Shown piece by piece: positions 8,513 to 16,968 of a stretch of DNA of 64,000 bases. A program made the position numbers and the translations under genes. The notes under the pieces were generated by a model. The model was not told where the DNA came from. It did no database searches and saw only the letters and a list, made by a program, of their open reading frames with translations. The stretch covers positions 83,339 to 147,338 of the forward strand of contig NZ_DGLI01000009.1 of the NCBI RefSeq assembly GCF_002387895.1. The letters are read 5' to 3'. Numbering within the stretch: the stretch's first letter is position 1; every line of letters begins with the position of its first letter. Source of the DNA: Clostridium sp. UBA4548 (GTDB lineage: Bacteria; Bacillota; Clostridia; Clostridiales; Clostridiaceae).

Positions 8513-10138
8513 ATGAATATTTTTATAGGAGGAGCTTGGCCTTATGCTAATGGGTCATTGCATGTAGGACATATAGCAGCGCTTTTACCAGGAGATGTAA
8601 TTGCAAGGTATCATAGAGCTAAGGGGAATAAGGTGTTATACCTTTCTGGAAGTGATTGTCATGGAACTCCCATAGCCATAAGAGCAAAAGATGAAGGGGT
8701 ATCACCAAAGGCTATTGCAGATAAATACCACAGAGAGTTTAAGGAGTGTTTTGATAAACTAAGTTTTTCTTATGATTACTATGGAAGAACTGATGATGAA
8801 TTTCACAAAAGAGAGGTTCAAGAAGCAATTATCACTTTATATAATAAAGGGTTAATTTATGAAAAACAGGTGGAGCAGATATATTGTGAACACTGCAATG
8901 AATTCTTACCTGATAGATATGTAGAAGGGATTTGTCAAAAATGCAATTCTATAGCTAGAGGAGATCAATGTGATAATTGTGGTACTCTTTTAGAACCACT
9001 ACAGTTATCTGAAAGAGTCTGTAAGTTATGCAATGAAAAGCCTATAGTAAAAGAGACTAAACAGTTATACTTTTCTTTATCAAAGTTTCAACAAATAGTA
9101 GAAGAAAATCTGGAAAAGTCAAAGGATAACTGGAGAGTTAACGCAATTAATAATACAGAAAGATATCTTAAGGAAGGGTTATGTGATAGGGCAATTTCAA
9201 GGGACTTATCCCTAGGCATAGATATTCCTATAGAAGGATTTAAAGATAAAAAAGTTTATGTGTGGATTGATGCTGTATTAGGTTATTTAACCTTAAGTAA
9301 AAAGTGGTCAATAGAGAATAAAGTAACTTATGAAGAGTTTTGGAGAGAAGATGCTGTTTCTTATTATGTCCATGGAAAGGATAATATACCCTTTCACTCT
9401 ATAATTCTACCAGCATTAATAAATGGAATAGGTTATAAAAAGTTACCAGATAGGATAATATCTAGCGAGTACTTGACCTTAGAAGGTAAAAAAATATCTA
9501 CAAGTAACAACTGGGCAGTATGGATACCAGATATTATAGAGCGCTACAACACAGATGCTTTAAGGTATTTCTTCTTAATTAACGGGCCAGAAAGAAGAGA
9601 TACAGACTTTTCTTGGAGAGAATTTATAAATAGCAATAATGGAGAGCTACTTGGGGCCTATGGAAATTTAGTTAATAGGACTTTAGTATTTGCTAAAAAA
9701 TATCTTAATAATGAGATTCCTAAGGGCGAAGTTGAGAGTAAAGTAAGAAAGGAACTTCAAGAGCTATATGTTGAAGTAGGAGCTAATATTGAGAACGGAA
9801 ATTTAAAGCTTGCTCTTGAAAAAATCTTTGAATTCATAAGAAGTATCAATAAATACTTTGATGAAAATACGCCATGGATTACTATAAACAGTAATATAGA
9901 CGGGTGCAAAAACACAATTTATAACTGTATTTATGTAATAGGGAACTTATCAAACTTATTAACACCTTTCTTGCCGGAATCTTCAGAGAAGATAAAAACT
10001 TGGTTAGGAATTCACGAAAAACAGTGGGATCTAATTGAACTGGAGAAGGGAAGAGAAATTGGAGAAGTCAGTATATTATTTCAAAGGCTTGATAAAAGCT
10101 TAATTGAAGAAGAGAAAAAAAGGTTATTAGCACATTAA
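8513..10138 (+). CDS. metG: Methionyl-tRNA synthetase
   Basis: 541 residues, class I synthetase charging tRNA-Met in the cytoplasm. HIGH motif as HVGH (17-20). The connective peptide carries eight Cys in four CxxC pairs (125/128, 141/144, 153/156, 170/173), the two-zinc-knuckle form typical of E. coli-like and archaeal-like MetRS. The KMSKS loop reads KISTS (327-331). The protein stops after the anticodon-binding helical domain and lacks the C-terminal EMAP-type dimerization domain. Expression is under the T-box leader upstream. Many clostridial MetRS have KMSKS and a C-terminal domain, so a second copy elsewhere is possible. Confidence 0.95.
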   Translation: MNIFIGGAWPYANGSLHVGHIAALLPGDVIARYHRAKGNKVLYLSGSDCHGTPIAIRAKDEGVSPKAIADKYHREFKECFDKLSFSYDYYGRTDDEFHKREVQEAIITLYNKGLIYEKQVEQIYCEHCNEFLPDRYVEGICQKCNSIARGDQCDNCGTLLEPLQLSERVCKLCNEKPIVKETKQLYFSLSKFQQIVEENLEKSKDNWRVNAINNTERYLKEGLCDRAISRDLSLGIDIPIEGFKDKKVYVWIDAVLGYLTLSKKWSIENKVTYEEFWREDAVSYYVHGKDNIPFHSIILPALINGIGYKKLPDRIISSEYLTLEGKKISTSNNWAVWIPDIIERYNTDALRYFFLINGPERRDTDFSWREFINSNNGELLGAYGNLVNRTLVFAKKYLNNEIPKGEVESKVRKELQELYVEVGANIENGNLKLALEKIFEFIRSINKYFDENTPWITINSNIDGCKNTIYNCIYVIGNLSNLLTPFLPESSEKIKTWLGIHEKQWDLIELEKGREIGEVSILFQRLDKSLIEEEKKRLLAH

Positions 10139-10157
10139 TGGATTTAGTTTAAACTGA

Positions 10158-10246
10158 GGAAGAAGTACTCTATTATAAAATACAACCTATAAAATAGAAA
10201 CATCTTGAAGAGTTTATTTTATTAGCAGAGAACTTCTTTTTTTATT
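10158..10246 (+). terminator. metG terminator
   Basis: GAAGAAGT near 10160 can pair with ACTTCTTT at about 10232, directly followed by a run of T and ATTT. The loop is long and AT-rich, so the stem is only moderately strong. Confidence 0.5.
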
Positions 10247-10401
10247 TATGGATTAGGGTAGGCAAAGGTACAGGGAATTATTAGGTAGTATTTGGATACA
10301 TATGATATAATTGTAAGTGAAAAGTACAAACATTTATTAAATATAAACATAGAAAATATAAAGGAAAGATATAAACAAATATAGGGAATGGGTGAGGAAG
10401 A

Positions 10402-10959
10402 ATGTATATCATTGAGGAGCTAAAAAGTGATATAAGAAGAAGATGTGAAAGTCCAAATAACTTTTTTAGTATTGGAATTTATGAACATATTGAGATTGTA
10501 GCTAAACATGCTATTGAACTTGCTAAATTATATGAAGCAGATGTGGAAGTATGTGAAATTGCAGCCTGGCTTCACGATATAGCTTCAATTACTGATTATA
10601 AGCTATACGAAAATCATCATATTCATGGGGCAGATATGGCAGAAAAAATCCTAAAGGAATATAACTATCCACCAGATAAAATTCATCTAGTGAAGTTATG
10701 TATATTAAATCATAGAGGAAGTGTGGTAAAAGAAAAAACTACCAAAGAAGAAATATGTGTTGCAGATGCAGATGCTATTTCTCATTATGATACACTACCA
10801 TCACTATTTTATTTAGCCTTTGTTCAAAGAAAGCTAAGCATTGAAGATGGAACAGAGTTTATCAAAAATAAACTTGAAAGAAGCTATAATAAAATGTCTG
10901 AGGAAAGTAAAGAGCACTATAAACAAAAAAAAGAAATGATTAAAGTTATTTTCAAATAG
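10402..10959 (+). CDS. HD domain protein (predicted phosphohydrolase)
   Basis: 185 residues. The metal-binding pattern of HD phosphohydrolases is present: His in YEHIEIVAKHA, the HD pair in WLHDIASITD, HHIHGADMA, then NHRGS and the final Asp in VADADAIS. Family members hydrolyse phosphate esters of nucleotides or related metabolites. Nothing in the sequence defines the substrate. The gene ends 14 bp before the bPH2 pair, on the same strand, and may be cotranscribed with it. Confidence 0.85.
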   Translation: MYIIEELKSDIRRRCESPNNFFSIGIYEHIEIVAKHAIELAKLYEADVEVCEIAAWLHDIASITDYKLYENHHIHGADMAEKILKEYNYPPDKIHLVKLCILNHRGSVVKEKTTKEEICVADADAISHYDTLPSLFYLAFVQRKLSIEDGTEFIKNKLERSYNKMSEESKEHYKQKKEMIKVIFK

Positions 10960-10973
10960 ATAAGGAGGGCATC

Positions 10974-11465
10974 ATGGAATACAGTAAATTACACGTTAAT
11001 TCAATTAAATCTTGGTTTATATCTAGAGCCATAACAACAGTTATAGTTTCAGCCATATTAATAGGAGGAAGCTATTTTCTTACTACAAAGCTAGAGTTTT
11101 TAAGTGGAACCCCAAGCTTATACATGATTATAGGAGTAAGCATTATTATATTTTTTATGATATTAAATACAATAGTGTATCCTTCAATAGAGTACAAGCA
11201 GTGGAAGTATAGGATAACAAAGGATAAAATAGAGTTCTCAGAAGGCATATATTGGATTAAAACAGTTGTAATACCAATAGTTAGGGTTCAACATATAAAA
11301 ATAAGTGAAGGCCCTATAAATAGAAGATATAATTTAGCTAACCTTCAGATTTATACTGCAGGAGGAAGTTATACCATTCCAAATATTGAACTAAAAACAG
11401 CGGAGGAAATAAGTGAGTTCTTAAAAGATAAAGTTAAGGAAAAGGTGGAAGCAAATGACAAGTAA
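10974..11465 (+). CDS. bPH2 (DUF304) membrane protein, YdbS-like
   Basis: 163 residues with two N-terminal membrane helices (about 20-65), then one bacterial pleckstrin-homology domain of the bPH2/DUF304 type (YRITKDKIEFSEG, IPIVRVQHIKIS). It is the small partner of a YdbS/YdbT-like pair, and the larger partner overlaps it by 11 bp. Paired bPH2 proteins sit at the cytoplasmic membrane; in Bacillus such a pair has been linked to resistance to some antimicrobial compounds. The molecular function is unknown. Confidence 0.85.
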   Translation: MEYSKLHVNSIKSWFISRAITTVIVSAILIGGSYFLTTKLEFLSGTPSLYMIIGVSIIIFFMILNTIVYPSIEYKQWKYRITKDKIEFSEGIYWIKTVVIPIVRVQHIKISEGPINRRYNLANLQIYTAGGSYTIPNIELKTAEEISEFLKDKVKEKVEANDK

Positions 11466-12909
11466 GCCCAGTAGAAACCATTGGACTGTTATAATCCAGG
11501 ATATTTTTAATTCATTAAAGAATTTATTTATCTTCTTTATATTAATGTTTTCCGTTAGAAAAGCAGCTGTTTATATTGGAATGGGAATACTCATAATTGG
11601 ATCAGTAATTAAAGCAATAAAAAAGTGGAAGAATACTGAGTTTTATATAGAGGAAAATTTGCTAGTTTATAAAACAGGCTTTCTTAGAAGTACTAAGCAA
11701 GAGATACCTTTTAGCAAGATTGATACATTAGATGTTGGTAAAAGCTTAGTAGATAGAATTTTTAATATTTGTACAGTGAAAATAAATACTGGAAATGTTA
11801 CTGAGAAAGAAACAGAATTTAACATGAAGCTTAAATATAGTTTAGCAGAAGAACTTCGAGAAACTATATTATCTAGTAAAACAGATAATGAAAGTGAACT
11901 AGTTTTACTAGATAAAAAAGATGAAAAAAACTTGGAAAAAGTAATTTCTATAAAGGAAATTGTAATGTATGCTGTTACAAAAGGTAAACTAGCTTGGGCC
12001 TTTGGAGGATTTTTTGCTGTAATGAATTTTGCAGATGATTTCGAGAAATTTGCCAAAACTTCCATAATTAAAGACTTAGGAGAATCAATTAGTATTGATA
12101 GTACAGTTTTACAGAATAGAACTAAGGCTGTATTCATGATAATAGGACTGCTCTTAATCATGTATATTATTATAAATTTGCTATCAATTGTGTTTGAGAT
12201 AGTTAAGTTCTATGGCTTCACTATAATAGTGAAGAATAATAATTTTAGTATAAGTTATGGATTGATAAATAAAAAGGAGTATTCTATTCCTATAGAAAAA
12301 ATACATGGATTAAAATATAAGCAAGGCTTGTTACAGCAATGGTTAGGAATATACACCTTAGAGACTGTAACTATAGGTTATGGAGATGAAAAAAATGAGA
12401 AAGCCATACTATACCCTATAGCAAATAATAAATTTAAAGAAGAATTCCTAGATAAAATGCTGCCAGAGATGATTTTTTCTAATAAGGTAGAAAAACCACC
12501 TAAAAGTAGTATAAAAAGATTTATGTTGATGAGGATCTTAATTCCTCTAATAATTTTAATTCCTTTATATTTTATTATTAAAGTTATACCTAGTGAATTT
12601 AAGCTAGTAGTTATAGCAGTAATAGTTTTACTAAGTGCAATAGCAGGATATCTTAATTATAAGAATACATCTTTAGGAGTAACTGATACAATCATTGTTA
12701 CTAGTGCTGGCGGCTTTAATAAAACTACAAATTACATTAGACAAAGTAGTATTCAATCTATAGAAAAAATTCAAAATCCACTTCAGAGAAAAGCTATGGT
12801 CTGTGATTATAAGTTGGATATTCAATCAAATAATTTAGCTGATTCAGTTAAGGTAAGACACATGGAGGAAGAGCTTATTGACAGCTTGTATGAAAATTTA
12901 ATTATTTAG
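11455..12909 (+). CDS. bPH2 (DUF304) membrane protein, YdbT-like
   Basis: 484 residues, the larger partner of the preceding gene. Three bPH2 repeats alternate with pairs of membrane helices: repeat 1 about 60-140 (EENLLVYKTGFLRSTKQEI), repeat 2 about 255-340 (ISYGLINKKEYSIPIEKIHG) and repeat 3 about 395-480 (TSAGGFNKTTNYIRQSSIQS). Translation is probably coupled through the overlap with the small partner. A terminator follows at 13030. Confidence 0.87.
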   Translation: MTSKPSRNHWTVIIQDIFNSLKNLFIFFILMFSVRKAAVYIGMGILIIGSVIKAIKKWKNTEFYIEENLLVYKTGFLRSTKQEIPFSKIDTLDVGKSLVDRIFNICTVKINTGNVTEKETEFNMKLKYSLAEELRETILSSKTDNESELVLLDKKDEKNLEKVISIKEIVMYAVTKGKLAWAFGGFFAVMNFADDFEKFAKTSIIKDLGESISIDSTVLQNRTKAVFMIIGLLLIMYIIINLLSIVFEIVKFYGFTIIVKNNNFSISYGLINKKEYSIPIEKIHGLKYKQGLLQQWLGIYTLETVTIGYGDEKNEKAILYPIANNKFKEEFLDKMLPEMIFSNKVEKPPKSSIKRFMLMRILIPLIILIPLYFIIKVIPSEFKLVVIAVIVLLSAIAGYLNYKNTSLGVTDTIIVTSAGGFNKTTNYIRQSSIQSIEKIQNPLQRKAMVCDYKLDIQSNNLADSVKVRHMEEELIDSLYENLII

Positions 12910-13029
12910 TATGCTGTTCTACATCATTTGCTATAGGAATCATAAGAAAGCTGTTTTTAGTAGCTTGGTTTTCAATTATTTTAAGATAAGGCTATATTTA
13001 AGAATAATGTTGATAATATATTATATTTT

Positions 13030-13054
13030 AAGGGAACTTATAAAAAGTTCCCTT
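13030..13054. terminator. Bidirectional terminator
   Basis: A perfect 10-bp stem, AAGGGAACTT (13030-13039) with AAGTTCCCTT (13045-13054), between the converging YdbT-like and HD-like genes. Confidence 0.7.
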
Positions 13055-13080
13055 AATTAGTATTATAAGTAAATTTAACG

Positions 13081-13617
13081 TTATGCTAAACCTTCCTTCA
13101 AGTCTTTAACAAAAGCTTTTGCAAATTCTTGTTGTTGATAATAGATTATCTGTGCTTCTGGTAAGTAGCAAATTCCTTTACCTAATATATTATTCTCGAT
13201 ATATTCAATGGTTTGTTTCAATGTTTGTCCTCTGACAGAACCTGTTATTAAAGACTTTACAATAAGATATGTCTTTCCTCCTTCAATCATATGTGCATCA
13301 TGAAGAATTTTACCCTCTAATGTTTGTGCTGCTTCCTCCTTTTGCGATTCCCATGCAACAGTGATTATTCTATCTATCATCTTACTCGAAAGTTTTTGGC
13401 ATTTTAACCACTCAACTATCTTTTCTTCACAATTATAGATAAATCCATGAAAGTAGGCGGCATATTTGAGAGTATCCACATCTGCTTCATAGTTTCCTGT
13501 TTTTAATAACTTTTCAACATATATTAATACTCTGCTTATGTGAGACAAATCATGCATTATGTCCTTATCTTCATAGTATGGTTTAACAAAGCCTAAAAGA
13601 CTATCTATATTTACCAT
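13081..13617 (-). CDS. HD-superfamily-like protein with altered HD motif
   Basis: 178 residues with the helical layout of HD phosphohydrolases: first His in HDLSHISRV (about residue 22), the expected HD pair at YFHGFIY (about 54), and the last Asp in ILHDAHMIE. The catalytic HD dyad reads HG, so the metal site lacks its Asp and the protein may be inactive or use another residue. SD GGAGGGG precedes the ATG. It stands alone between a terminator and a divergent FAD oxidoreductase gene. Function unknown. Confidence 0.78.
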   Translation of the reverse strand: MVNIDSLLGFVKPYYEDKDIMHDLSHISRVLIYVEKLLKTGNYEADVDTLKYAAYFHGFIYNCEEKIVEWLKCQKLSSKMIDRIITVAWESQKEEAAQTLEGKILHDAHMIEGGKTYLIVKSLITGSVRGQTLKQTIEYIENNILGKGICYLPEAQIIYYQQQEFAKAFVKDLKEGLA

Positions 13618-13892
13618 CTTAACCCCTCCATAATAGTAATTGTTTTAAATTCAGAATATTGCAATCGTTCACTACCCTATTATATATTGAGTCATTCCAT
13701 AATTACAAATATTTTACACAAACTATACATAGATTGCTTCTCTAACTTATTAAACCTAGTGAATAGAACACTGTCGAAGGCAGTAAATTTCTTTCTTTAA
13801 TTGATTTTTATAAGTTAGTTCCAAATCCTAATATATGTTCATAGAATAGTTATTGTATAACTATTAAGCAGTAATATTAGGGAGGACAGTAA

Positions 13893-15173
13893 ATGAAAGA
13901 AATCGTAATAATTGGTGGAGGTTGGGCAGGATGTGCTGCAGCCATAGCAGCTAAGAAAGCAGGAGCTAAGGTAACCTTATTAGAGAGGACAGATTTGTTA
14001 TTAGGCTTAGGTAATGTAGGAGGACTCACCAGAAATAATGGGAGATACACTGCAGCAGAGGAGTCCATATTACTTGGAGGAAGAGAATTATTTGAAATTA
14101 CAGATAGGTGCTCAAGACATAGAAATGTGGATTTCCCAGGACATAAACATGCCAGTATTTATGATGTAAACTTAGTAGAAAGTGAAGTAAGAAAAAAGCT
14201 TGAAGAAATGGGCATTGAAGTCTTATTTTACACCACAGCTAAAAATGTGGATATGGAAAATGGCAGAATCAAAGCTATTCTATTAGATGAAGGTAAGAAA
14301 ATTACAGGAGATGCCTTTGTAGAAACAACAGGATCCACAGGGCCAATGAATAATTGCCATAAGTACGGAAATGGCTGCGCTATGTGCATATTAAGATGTC
14401 CAACCTTTGGGGGAAGAGTAAGCATCACAGAAAAATGTGGAATTAAAGACAGAATGGGTAGACGTAAAGATGGAAATTATGGGTCTTTTAGTGGTTCTGT
14501 AAAGATAAATAAAGAAACTCTAAGTGAAGAAATTCAAGAAAAGCTTAATAAAGAAGGAGTAGCTATAATTCCCTTGTCACCCGAGGAGAGAAATACTGAG
14601 AAGCTCAATATTAAAATATGTCAGCATTATGCCTTAGATGCCTTTGCAGAAAATATAGTGCTTTTAGATACAGGTCATGCAAAACTTATGGCACCTTATT
14701 ATCCAATTGAAAGGTTAAGAAAAATTAAAGGCTTTGAAAGAGCACGATTTGAAGATCCCTATTCAGGGGGAGTAGCTAACTCCATTAGGCATTTATCTAT
14801 TGCACCTAGAGAAAACACCATGAGAGTACGAGGTGTTGAAAATCTTTTTGTGGCAGGAGAAAAAAGTGGTTTTTACATTGGTCACACAGAAGCTATGGTA
14901 ACGGGATATTTAGCAGGGCACAATAGTGTAAGATGTGCTTTAAATCTTCCTCAAGTGGAGCTTCCAACTACTTTAGCTATAGGAGATTTTATAGCCTTCT
15001 CTAATGAGAAAATGTATGAGCCAGAGGGAGATAAGCTAAAATTCACTTTTGCAGGATCAGTTTATTTTGAAAGAATGAAAGAAACTAATTTATACTCAAT
15101 AGATAGGGAAGATCTTTTTAGTAGAGTTGAAAAGACTGGCTTAATTGGTTTGTATGATGAGAAACTATGTTAA
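13893..15173 (+). CDS. FAD-dependent oxidoreductase (FAD_oxidored family)
   Basis: 426 residues. An N-terminal dinucleotide-binding motif (IVIIGGGWAGCAAAIAAKKAG, residues 4-24) and a second FAD contact near the C terminus (NLFVAGEKSGFYIGHTEA) mark a soluble flavoprotein of the FAD_oxidored family. A cysteine cluster CAMCILRC (about residue 165) could bind a metal or Fe-S centre. The substrate is unknown. SD GGGAGG precedes the ATG, and there is a 275-bp spacer from the divergent HD-like gene. It appears monocistronic. Confidence 0.85.
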   Translation: MKEIVIIGGGWAGCAAAIAAKKAGAKVTLLERTDLLLGLGNVGGLTRNNGRYTAAEESILLGGRELFEITDRCSRHRNVDFPGHKHASIYDVNLVESEVRKKLEEMGIEVLFYTTAKNVDMENGRIKAILLDEGKKITGDAFVETTGSTGPMNNCHKYGNGCAMCILRCPTFGGRVSITEKCGIKDRMGRRKDGNYGSFSGSVKINKETLSEEIQEKLNKEGVAIIPLSPEERNTEKLNIKICQHYALDAFAENIVLLDTGHAKLMAPYYPIERLRKIKGFERARFEDPYSGGVANSIRHLSIAPRENTMRVRGVENLFVAGEKSGFYIGHTEAMVTGYLAGHNSVRCALNLPQVELPTTLAIGDFIAFSNEKMYEPEGDKLKFTFAGSVYFERMKETNLYSIDREDLFSRVEKTGLIGLYDEKLC

Positions 15174-15501
15174 ATTCATGATGATTATGAAAACTAAGAA
15201 CTAAGATTCTAGTGAGGGAAAAAAGTTTAATGCGTTAATGCCTGGTCAGTGGTAAAGATAAGATTAAATTAGAAGGTTATTTTATTGCAATGTTAAGCAA
15301 TGATAGATTGATACATGATAGAAATATTGACTGATTTAAAATACAATGCTAGTATTATTGATATATAGTAAAAATTACCAAATGCAACTTCGGAAGGATA
15401 TTTACCTTATAATCTTTACATGAAAGTTATTTATCACTCCGAGGAGCTTGGACAAAATTAATTTGTTCGCTGATTAATAATATTGGATTGGGGGAAGTTC
15501 A
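15174..15501 (+). other. Non-coding stretch after the FAD oxidoreductase
   Basis: No gene is visible. A short stem-loop (GGACAAA with TTTGTTC, 15450-15468) precedes the mini-ORF of the next entry. The rest is AT-rich without clear structure. Confidence 0.4.
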
Positions 15502-15537
15502 ATGAAATATCATATAAAGGTGTACTTTACTTCATAG
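15502..15537 (+). CDS. Putative 11-codon leader peptide
   Basis: ATG at 15502 follows a GGGGGAAG ribosome binding site at 15490-15497. The frame encodes MKYHIKVYFTS and stops at TAG 15535-15537. The stop codon lies inside the left arm of two competing hairpins upstream of the CD3324-family gene. This placement resembles translation-dependent attenuators. Expression is not shown by the sequence, so this is a candidate only. Confidence 0.35.
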   Translation: MKYHIKVYFTS

Positions 15538-15630
15538 CAAAGACTGCTATGAAGAAATTAAATTAGGTTAACATTTAATTATTTTGAAGTAGTCTTTGCT
15601 AAGTTATTTGATGAATAAGGAGGCAAAGCT
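15530..15630 (+). promoter_or_regulatory. Alternating hairpins before the CD3324-family gene
   Basis: Hairpin A pairs CTTCATAG (15530-15537) with CTATGAAG (15547-15554). Hairpin B pairs TAGCAAAGACT (15535-15545) with AGTCTTTGCTA (15591-15601). They share bases, so only one can form. If B is open, CTTTGC (15594-15599) can pair with GCAAAG (15623-15628), directly between the SD and the ATG at 15631. There is no T-run, so translational rather than transcriptional control would be expected. Confidence 0.45.
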
Positions 15631-15903
15631 ATGGGGTATATTAAGGCGGAAAGTGTTCTGCCAGAAGAAATAATTAGTTTAATACAAGAATATATAGATG
15701 GTGAATGTTTGTACATTCCAAGAAAAAGTGGTAAGGAAAAAGCTTGGGGTGAAAGAAATGGCACAAGAAAGGCGATTAAGGAAAGAGATGCAGAAATCTT
15801 TCATAAATATGTTAAGGGAGCCACTATTTTAGAGCTATCAAAAATATATTATCTTTCTGACAAAAGTATAAGAAGGATAATATGTAAGGAAAAGAACCTG
15901 TGA
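15631..15903 (+). CDS. CD3324 family protein (small helix-turn-helix-like)
   Basis: 90 residues. The sequence begins MGYIKAESVLPEEIISLIQ, contains YIDGECLYIPRK and WGERNGTRK, and ends in a helix-turn-helix-like segment (ATILELSKIYYLSDKSIRR). This matches the CD3324 family, small clostridial proteins related to Mor-type activators; the target is unknown. SD AGGAGG at 15618-15623. The leader contains competing hairpins. Confidence 0.8.
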   Translation: MGYIKAESVLPEEIISLIQEYIDGECLYIPRKSGKEKAWGERNGTRKAIKERDAEIFHKYVKGATILELSKIYYLSDKSIRRIICKEKNL

Positions 15904-15927
15904 AAAGTCATTATAAATTTAGTTTGG

Positions 15928-15977
15928 AGAGACATTTCTTATTTGCATATTGTTAATAAGAAATATCTCTTTATTTT
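15928..15977 (+). terminator. Terminator after the CD3324-family gene
   Basis: The arms AGAGACATTTCTTA (15928-15941) and TAAGAAATATCTCT (15957-15970) pair with one mismatch and are followed by TTATTTTTT. Confidence 0.75.
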
Positions 15978-16135
15978 TTAGCTACAGAAAATTTAGGTTT
16001 ATTCTATTTTATCAGAATTACTTCCCTTAAGAGTAGCTTTGTAGTCTCAAATTCGGTTAACAATAGTTTTTGAGTTTCCATTGGAGAAGGATTGACGTTA
16101 AAATATAACTATAGTATTAATAGGAGGTATTGGGA

Positions 16136-16600
16136 ATGAATATTGATTTTAGAAAACCAATTGAAGATGATTCAAGAGATATTTCCACTTGGAAGTATGA
16201 AGGGGTATATTCGTTTTATGATAATGACAAAACTGAGATGAAGCAGCAATGGGCAAGTAACATACATAAGGAAGATGATATTTTTGCTATGTATAATGAA
16301 AATAATGAGTTAATAGGCACTTGCTCCTTTGATTACGATGAAGAGGACAAGAAGTATATGGTTGGAGTTCAAATGAGACCAAATTTAACAGGAAAAGGAA
16401 TGGGAACAGAAGTAATAGCTACTATACTTGAATTTGGTAAGAAAACTTATAACTTTAATGAATTATACTTACTTGTTGCCAAGTTCAATGAAAGAGCTAT
16501 AAAAATATATGAAAGACTAGGTTTTGAAGTTACAGAAGAGTTTACTTGGTTTGTAAATGGTGAAGAAAAGGAATTTTTTGAAATGAGGAAAATTTGGTAA
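16136..16600 (+). CDS. GNAT family N-acetyltransferase
   Basis: About 155 residues with the acetyl-CoA binding motif A (VQMRPNLTGKGMGTEVI) and the C-terminal beta strands of GNAT (NERAIKIYERLGFEV). The ATG at 16136 is chosen over a TTG at 16130 because AGGAGG at 16122-16127 sits eight bases from the ATG but only two from the TTG. The acyl acceptor is unknown. Confidence 0.9.
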   Translation: MNIDFRKPIEDDSRDISTWKYEGVYSFYDNDKTEMKQQWASNIHKEDDIFAMYNENNELIGTCSFDYDEEDKKYMVGVQMRPNLTGKGMGTEVIATILEFGKKTYNFNELYLLVAKFNERAIKIYERLGFEVTEEFTWFVNGEEKEFFEMRKIW

Positions 16601-16792
16601 GAACAAAAGAATGCCTGTGATTAAAGGAATATGTATTAATTTAAATCTGTTTATTAGTTATTGGCTTTTTTAGGATGATATTATTTTGCTCATCTGTGAA
16701 AGGTCTTAAGTAAATCAAGGTAAGAGCAAGATATAAATCAAATCATGCTTGTTTCTTATAATAACAAGAAAGTTATAATTGAATATTAATAG

Positions 16793-16841
16793 AGCCATGA
16801 ATAATAGGGGGAATTAATTCTTCATTTATCCATGGCTTTTG
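16793..16841 (+). terminator. Terminator
   Basis: AGCCATG and CATGGCT arms (16793 and 16831) followed by TTTTG, downstream of the acetyltransferase. Confidence 0.5.
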
Positions 16842-16897
16842 TGGTTCATAGAATTTAAAGAATAACAAAGGCAACAATATATTCTAAATTTATAAGC

Positions 16898-16930
16898 AGT
16901 ATTAGTATTAGTATTAGTATTAGTATTAGT
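16898..16930. repeat. Hexamer tandem repeat (ATTAGT)5
   Basis: Five perfect head-to-tail copies of ATTAGT at 16901-16930, preceded by a partial copy (AGT). It lies 38 bp beyond the stop of the patatin gene. A tract of this kind can change length by slipped-strand mispairing. Confidence 0.9.
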
Positions 16931-16968
16931 TGGGACTTTTACATTTTTGCAGCTGTCACATGCAGAAC

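Larger units (their letters stand above)
16601..16968. other. Intergenic region with terminator and hexamer repeat
   Basis: This 368-bp spacer separates converging genes. It contains a terminator hairpin (16793-16841) and a five-copy hexamer repeat (16901-16930). No coding sequence is visible. Confidence 0.6.

Noticed and set aside
10402..13617. Toxin-antitoxin or defence island formed by the two HD proteins and the bPH2 pair
   Set aside because: The two HD genes are on opposite strands with a terminator between them, and no nuclease, NTPase or sensor gene is linked.
16898..16930. CRISPR-like repeat
   Set aside because: It is a contiguous hexamer tract without spacers, and no cas genes occur in the window.
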